Shown here one piece after another: positions 55,552 through 58,157 of a stretch of DNA of 58,157 nt. Each line of letters starts with the position of its first letter. Position 1 is the first letter of the stretch. The notes under the pieces were generated by a model, which saw only the letters and a list, made by a program, of their open reading frames with translations, was not told the origin of the DNA and did not search any database. The translations under genes and the position numbers were made by a program. Origin of the DNA: Fluviicola sp. (GTDB lineage Bacteria; Bacteroidota; Bacteroidia; Flavobacteriales_D; Crocinitomicaceae); NCBI GenBank assembly GCA_002734065.2, contig NVXU02000005.1, forward strand, positions 1-58,157, given 5' to 3'.

Positions 55552-55591
55552 CCGATGAAATGATTTTTATAAGCAACTAAACCCATCAGTT

Positions 55592-57196
55592 ATGAAAAAT
55601 TTCAAACTACTTTTAACGAAGACATTCGTACTTTGCACATTTATATTTACCCTATCTAATGGGTATTCTCAATTTACAACAGACTTCGAATCTAGAAGTA
55701 TTGGGATATTTAAGTCAGAAGTCGTTGATGATACGATGGAAGATGCTTCAGGTTTTAGCCTTGAAAAAACAGCGACTTGTTCAAATATTAGTCAAGGGAC
55801 AATACCATTGATGGATTGTTCTGATATTGGAACAAGTGCATATAATACGAATTCTTTACTCGCGAATGTCGACTATACACCTGGTGCATCACCACCATCA
55901 CCTTACCCAGGTTGTTATAGCGGTCTTGAAACTGCTGGTAACTGGTCGGTTTATGATCTTGATGCGAGCGTGGAAACTGTCTCCATAACAGTTGACTTTT
56001 CTAGTTTTGCTGAAGGAGGTGGTTTATTTAATTTATACATGTCTTTTTATCAGGGGACTGATTGTTCTAATCTTACACAAGTGGCATGTGAGCTAGTTTT
56101 AACGTATGATTTATTGCTTGGTTGGATTCCAATAGACCCAATAATTACAGGGTTAGATCCCACACAACAACTATGGGTTTCCACTGCCGCTGATGATATT
56201 TTCTTATTAGATGTCGAGTTAAGAGGTTTTGTTGCTCCCGTTAATTCAACTTGTGTAACTGCGGTTAGTACAAGTGTTGGATGTAATGCCGGAGCCGTTG
56301 GTCAAACAAGTTGGACAGGTCCATCGAATAATGGAGTCACATGTTCAGGAGGAACTTGGTATTCAAATGAGAATACAGTATTCTATACCTTTACGGCGAC
56401 TGCAGCAAATGCAACACTTGAAATTCAAAATGTTGTTTGCAACGATGGAACAAACGGAGAAGCTCAGTTTGCAGTTTGGGATGCTTGCGGAAACATTGGT
56501 GATTATACAACAGGATTTTTAGGATGTGCTGTTGGAGCAGGGACTTTATCAATGCCAGCATTGACAATTGGAAATTCTTACATTATAGTTGCTGATGGAC
56601 AGGCTGGAGATGCATGTACGTGGGACTTTGTTTCTACAGGAATCGCATTGCCAACTGAGTTGATTAGCTTAGAAGCAGAAAGTTTAAGCGGATACAACCG
56701 TGTTTACTGGACAACTGCAAGTGAAATTAATTCAGATTATTTCATTGTAGAGAAATCAGTGGATGGCTTTGAATTTGAAGCAATTGGAACGGTGAAGAGT
56801 GCAGGAAACTCTCAAAGTATCATTGATTATTCTTTCGATGATTACGAGCAAAGAAACGAAAATGTTTATTACCGACTAAAGCAAGTTGATTTTGACGGGA
56901 AGTTTGAGTATCACGGTCCAAGGTCATTAAATTTTCTTGGCAAAGATGAGTTGACAATCACACCGAACCCTTTGAAAAATGGAGGTGTTATTAACTTTCC
57001 ATTCAAAGCAAAACAATCTTATTCAATGCAATTGATTGATGTGAGCGGGAGAATTCTTCAAGCAGAGCAAATTTATAATTCTATATTTCAGTCATCATAT
57101 GTGATTAGTACAGCAAGCCTTAAAAAAGGAATGTACACATTACGATTAACGGACAGCAATGGCAAAGTAAGCCAGACTAGAATGCTTAAGAATTAA
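55592..57196 (+). CDS. Secreted protein with T9SS type A sorting domain
   Basis: 534 aa with a signal peptide (..SNGYSQ). N-terminal half carries a Cys- and Thr-rich region with several short beta repeats. A typical pre-sorting segment VYWTTASEINSDYFIVEKS lies at about 370-390, then the T9SS type A sorting domain (about 450-534), starting TITPNPLKNGG. It is exported to the surface. Ends 3 bp from the convergent T9SS gene. Confidence 0.88.
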   Translation: MKNFKLLLTKTFVLCTFIFTLSNGYSQFTTDFESRSIGIFKSEVVDDTMEDASGFSLEKTATCSNISQGTIPLMDCSDIGTSAYNTNSLLANVDYTPGASPPSPYPGCYSGLETAGNWSVYDLDASVETVSITVDFSSFAEGGGLFNLYMSFYQGTDCSNLTQVACELVLTYDLLLGWIPIDPIITGLDPTQQLWVSTAADDIFLLDVELRGFVAPVNSTCVTAVSTSVGCNAGAVGQTSWTGPSNNGVTCSGGTWYSNENTVFYTFTATAANATLEIQNVVCNDGTNGEAQFAVWDACGNIGDYTTGFLGCAVGAGTLSMPALTIGNSYIIVADGQAGDACTWDFVSTGIALPTELISLEAESLSGYNRVYWTTASEINSDYFIVEKSVDGFEFEAIGTVKSAGNSQSIIDYSFDDYEQRNENVYYRLKQVDFDGKFEYHGPRSLNFLGKDELTITPNPLKNGGVINFPFKAKQSYSMQLIDVSGRILQAEQIYNSIFQSSYVISTASLKKGMYTLRLTDSNGKVSQTRMLKN

Positions 57197-57199
57197 GAA

Positions 57200-58157
57200 T
57201 TACTTCTTAAATAATTTAGTCGTGTACGTTTTCTCAGCAGTTGTTATTGCGATGAAATAAAGTCCTTGAGAATATTCTGTCAAGTCTAAATCAAAACGAT
57301 TACCTCCTGCAACAACATCTAAAGATGTATTAACGATTACTCGTCCATCATTGGTCATCACTTTCAGTGAAGCTGACTGCTTAGAGTAAGTGTTAAATAT
57401 AACTTCCGTTATACCAGATGTTGGATTCGGGAATACCGAAAGCATATCATAGTCATCACTTAAAATATTAACAGAACGAATTTCTGAGTATTTTGACTTA
57501 CCATCAATATCAAATTGATTTAAGCGATAGTAATTTGTTCCAACAGTCGGGTTTGGGTCAACGGAATAGTATTGACTTGTGTAATTTGAGTTTCCTACGC
57601 CTTTTACTGTATGAAATACTTCAAAATTAATTCCATCTGTTGATTTTTCTACTTCAAAACGATCATTGTCTCTTTCTGATTCAGTTTCCCAGTATAAATC
57701 TACCACATCAAATTCTGGTGCGTATTCCACAGTAAATTCTGAAAGTTCGACAGGTAAAATTGTACAATCGAGGAGTGCTGTCCCTCCAAAAGATAGTTGA
57801 TAACCTCCACCAGAACCAGATGTGGTCCATTCATCAATTACCAACATATAACTTTCACCTATTGTAACATTCATTGATTGAACGAAAGAATTTCCAGTTA
57901 CGTCTTCTGTGAAGTCAGTGTCACCACCAATCCCAGTATTGCCTGTCATTCCTGAATCAGAACATCTTAATGGAGCGCCAAGTGTTCCACAAGTAACGTT
58001 AGGTCCATAAACAGCAAGGTCATAATCATCTGTTGCTATTGTTGGGGTTAATAAAATATCTAAAGAGCCAGTAAAAGAAACTGTAAACGTAAACCAGTTC
58101 GTATTATTCTCTCCACCAGCAGGACAGGTTCCATAGCTACATCCTTCGGCTACGATG
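57200..58157 (-). CDS. T9SS-secreted protein, N-terminus outside the window
   Basis: The reading frame continues without a stop from the internal Met at 57949 to the window edge, so the true start is outside. The visible part reads NWFTFTVSFTGSLDILLTP.. near the edge, then a CUB-like or pre-peptidase-like beta domain, a WETESERDNDRFEVEKS segment and the T9SS type A sorting domain (about last 80 residues, SVFPNPTSGITEVIF). The same architecture occurs in its convergent neighbour. Surface protein of unknown ligand. Confidence 0.85.
   Translation of the reverse strand, partial: IVAEGCSYGTCPAGGENNTNWFTFTVSFTGSLDILLTPTIATDDYDLAVYGPNVTCGTLGAPLRCSDSGMTGNTGIGGDTDFTEDVTGNSFVQSMNVTIGESYMLVIDEWTTSGSGGGYQLSFGGTALLDCTILPVELSEFTVEYAPEFDVVDLYWETESERDNDRFEVEKSTDGINFEVFHTVKGVGNSNYTSQYYSVDPNPTVGTNYYRLNQFDIDGKSKYSEIRSVNILSDDYDMLSVFPNPTSGITEVIFNTYSKQSASLKVMTNDGRVIVNTSLDVVAGGNRFDLDLTEYSQGLYFIAITTAEKTYTTKLFKK

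Overview
The window is AT-rich chromosomal DNA from a member of the Bacteroidota, most likely order Flavobacteriales. The evidence is secreted proteins with C-terminal type IX secretion (T9SS type A) sorting domains, Bacteroidota-type promoters (-7 element TAnnTTTG, -33 TTTG), weak or absent Shine-Dalgarno sequences, an OstA-like protein, and a methylmalonyl-CoA mutase small/large pair. No CRISPR, phage, rRNA or intact insertion sequence was seen. There is one tRNA (Leu, GAG).

Layout. 1-2.7 kb: an edge-truncated unknown gene, then a katA catalase lying between two copies of a ~246-bp sequence; the left copy carries a dead fragment of the narI 3' end. 2.5-12.6 kb (minus strand): an anaerobic respiration block, norC-norB-like followed by a membrane-anchored cytochrome c, narG, narH, narJ and a cytochrome c-narI fusion. 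12.7-21.9 kb (plus): ADP-forming acyl-CoA synthetase, nadA, nadB, nrdG, nrdD (anaerobic ribonucleotide reductase) and a 604-aa uncharacterised protein. 22-31.4 kb (mostly minus): a TolB-N/CsgG-like envelope protein, tRNA-Leu, a six-repeat secreted protein with a NatAB exporter, then fur-STAS-purA-ostA, a four-helix-bundle protein, TerB-like and gmhA. 31.4-43.3 kb: an SDR enzyme, a T9SS protein, glyA, a sugar-nucleotide epimerase, NlpC/P60, DinB, surE-(membrane)-lpxB-SpoIID and divIC. 43.4-50.7 kb (minus): LTA-synthase-like, YegS kinase, a 54-aa membrane protein, an EI24 protein and methylmalonyl-CoA mutase. 50.7-58.2 kb: ChaN, a beta-barrel, Nif3, a zinc-ribbon coiled coil, a DEAD-box helicase and two tail-to-tail T9SS proteins.

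How they work together. Cytoplasmic NarGHI would reduce nitrate to nitrite, and the Nor-like pair may act on NO; no nitrite reductase or nitrate transporter lies in the window. Four promoters (norC, cytochrome c-nar, the acyl-CoA synthetase and the 604-aa unknown) each carry an FNR-core site (TGAT-N4-ATCA, at most one mismatch) centred exactly 33.0 bp from the centre of a -7 element. This makes a candidate oxygen/NO-responsive regulon that ties the unknown protein and acyl-CoA-linked ATP synthesis to anaerobic respiration.

Main points for a second look: that promoter geometry; the 604-aa protein; the NorB-like subunit lacking canonical active-site residues; the cytochrome c-NarI fusion; the duplication flanking katA; and short tandem repeats that overlap stop codons.
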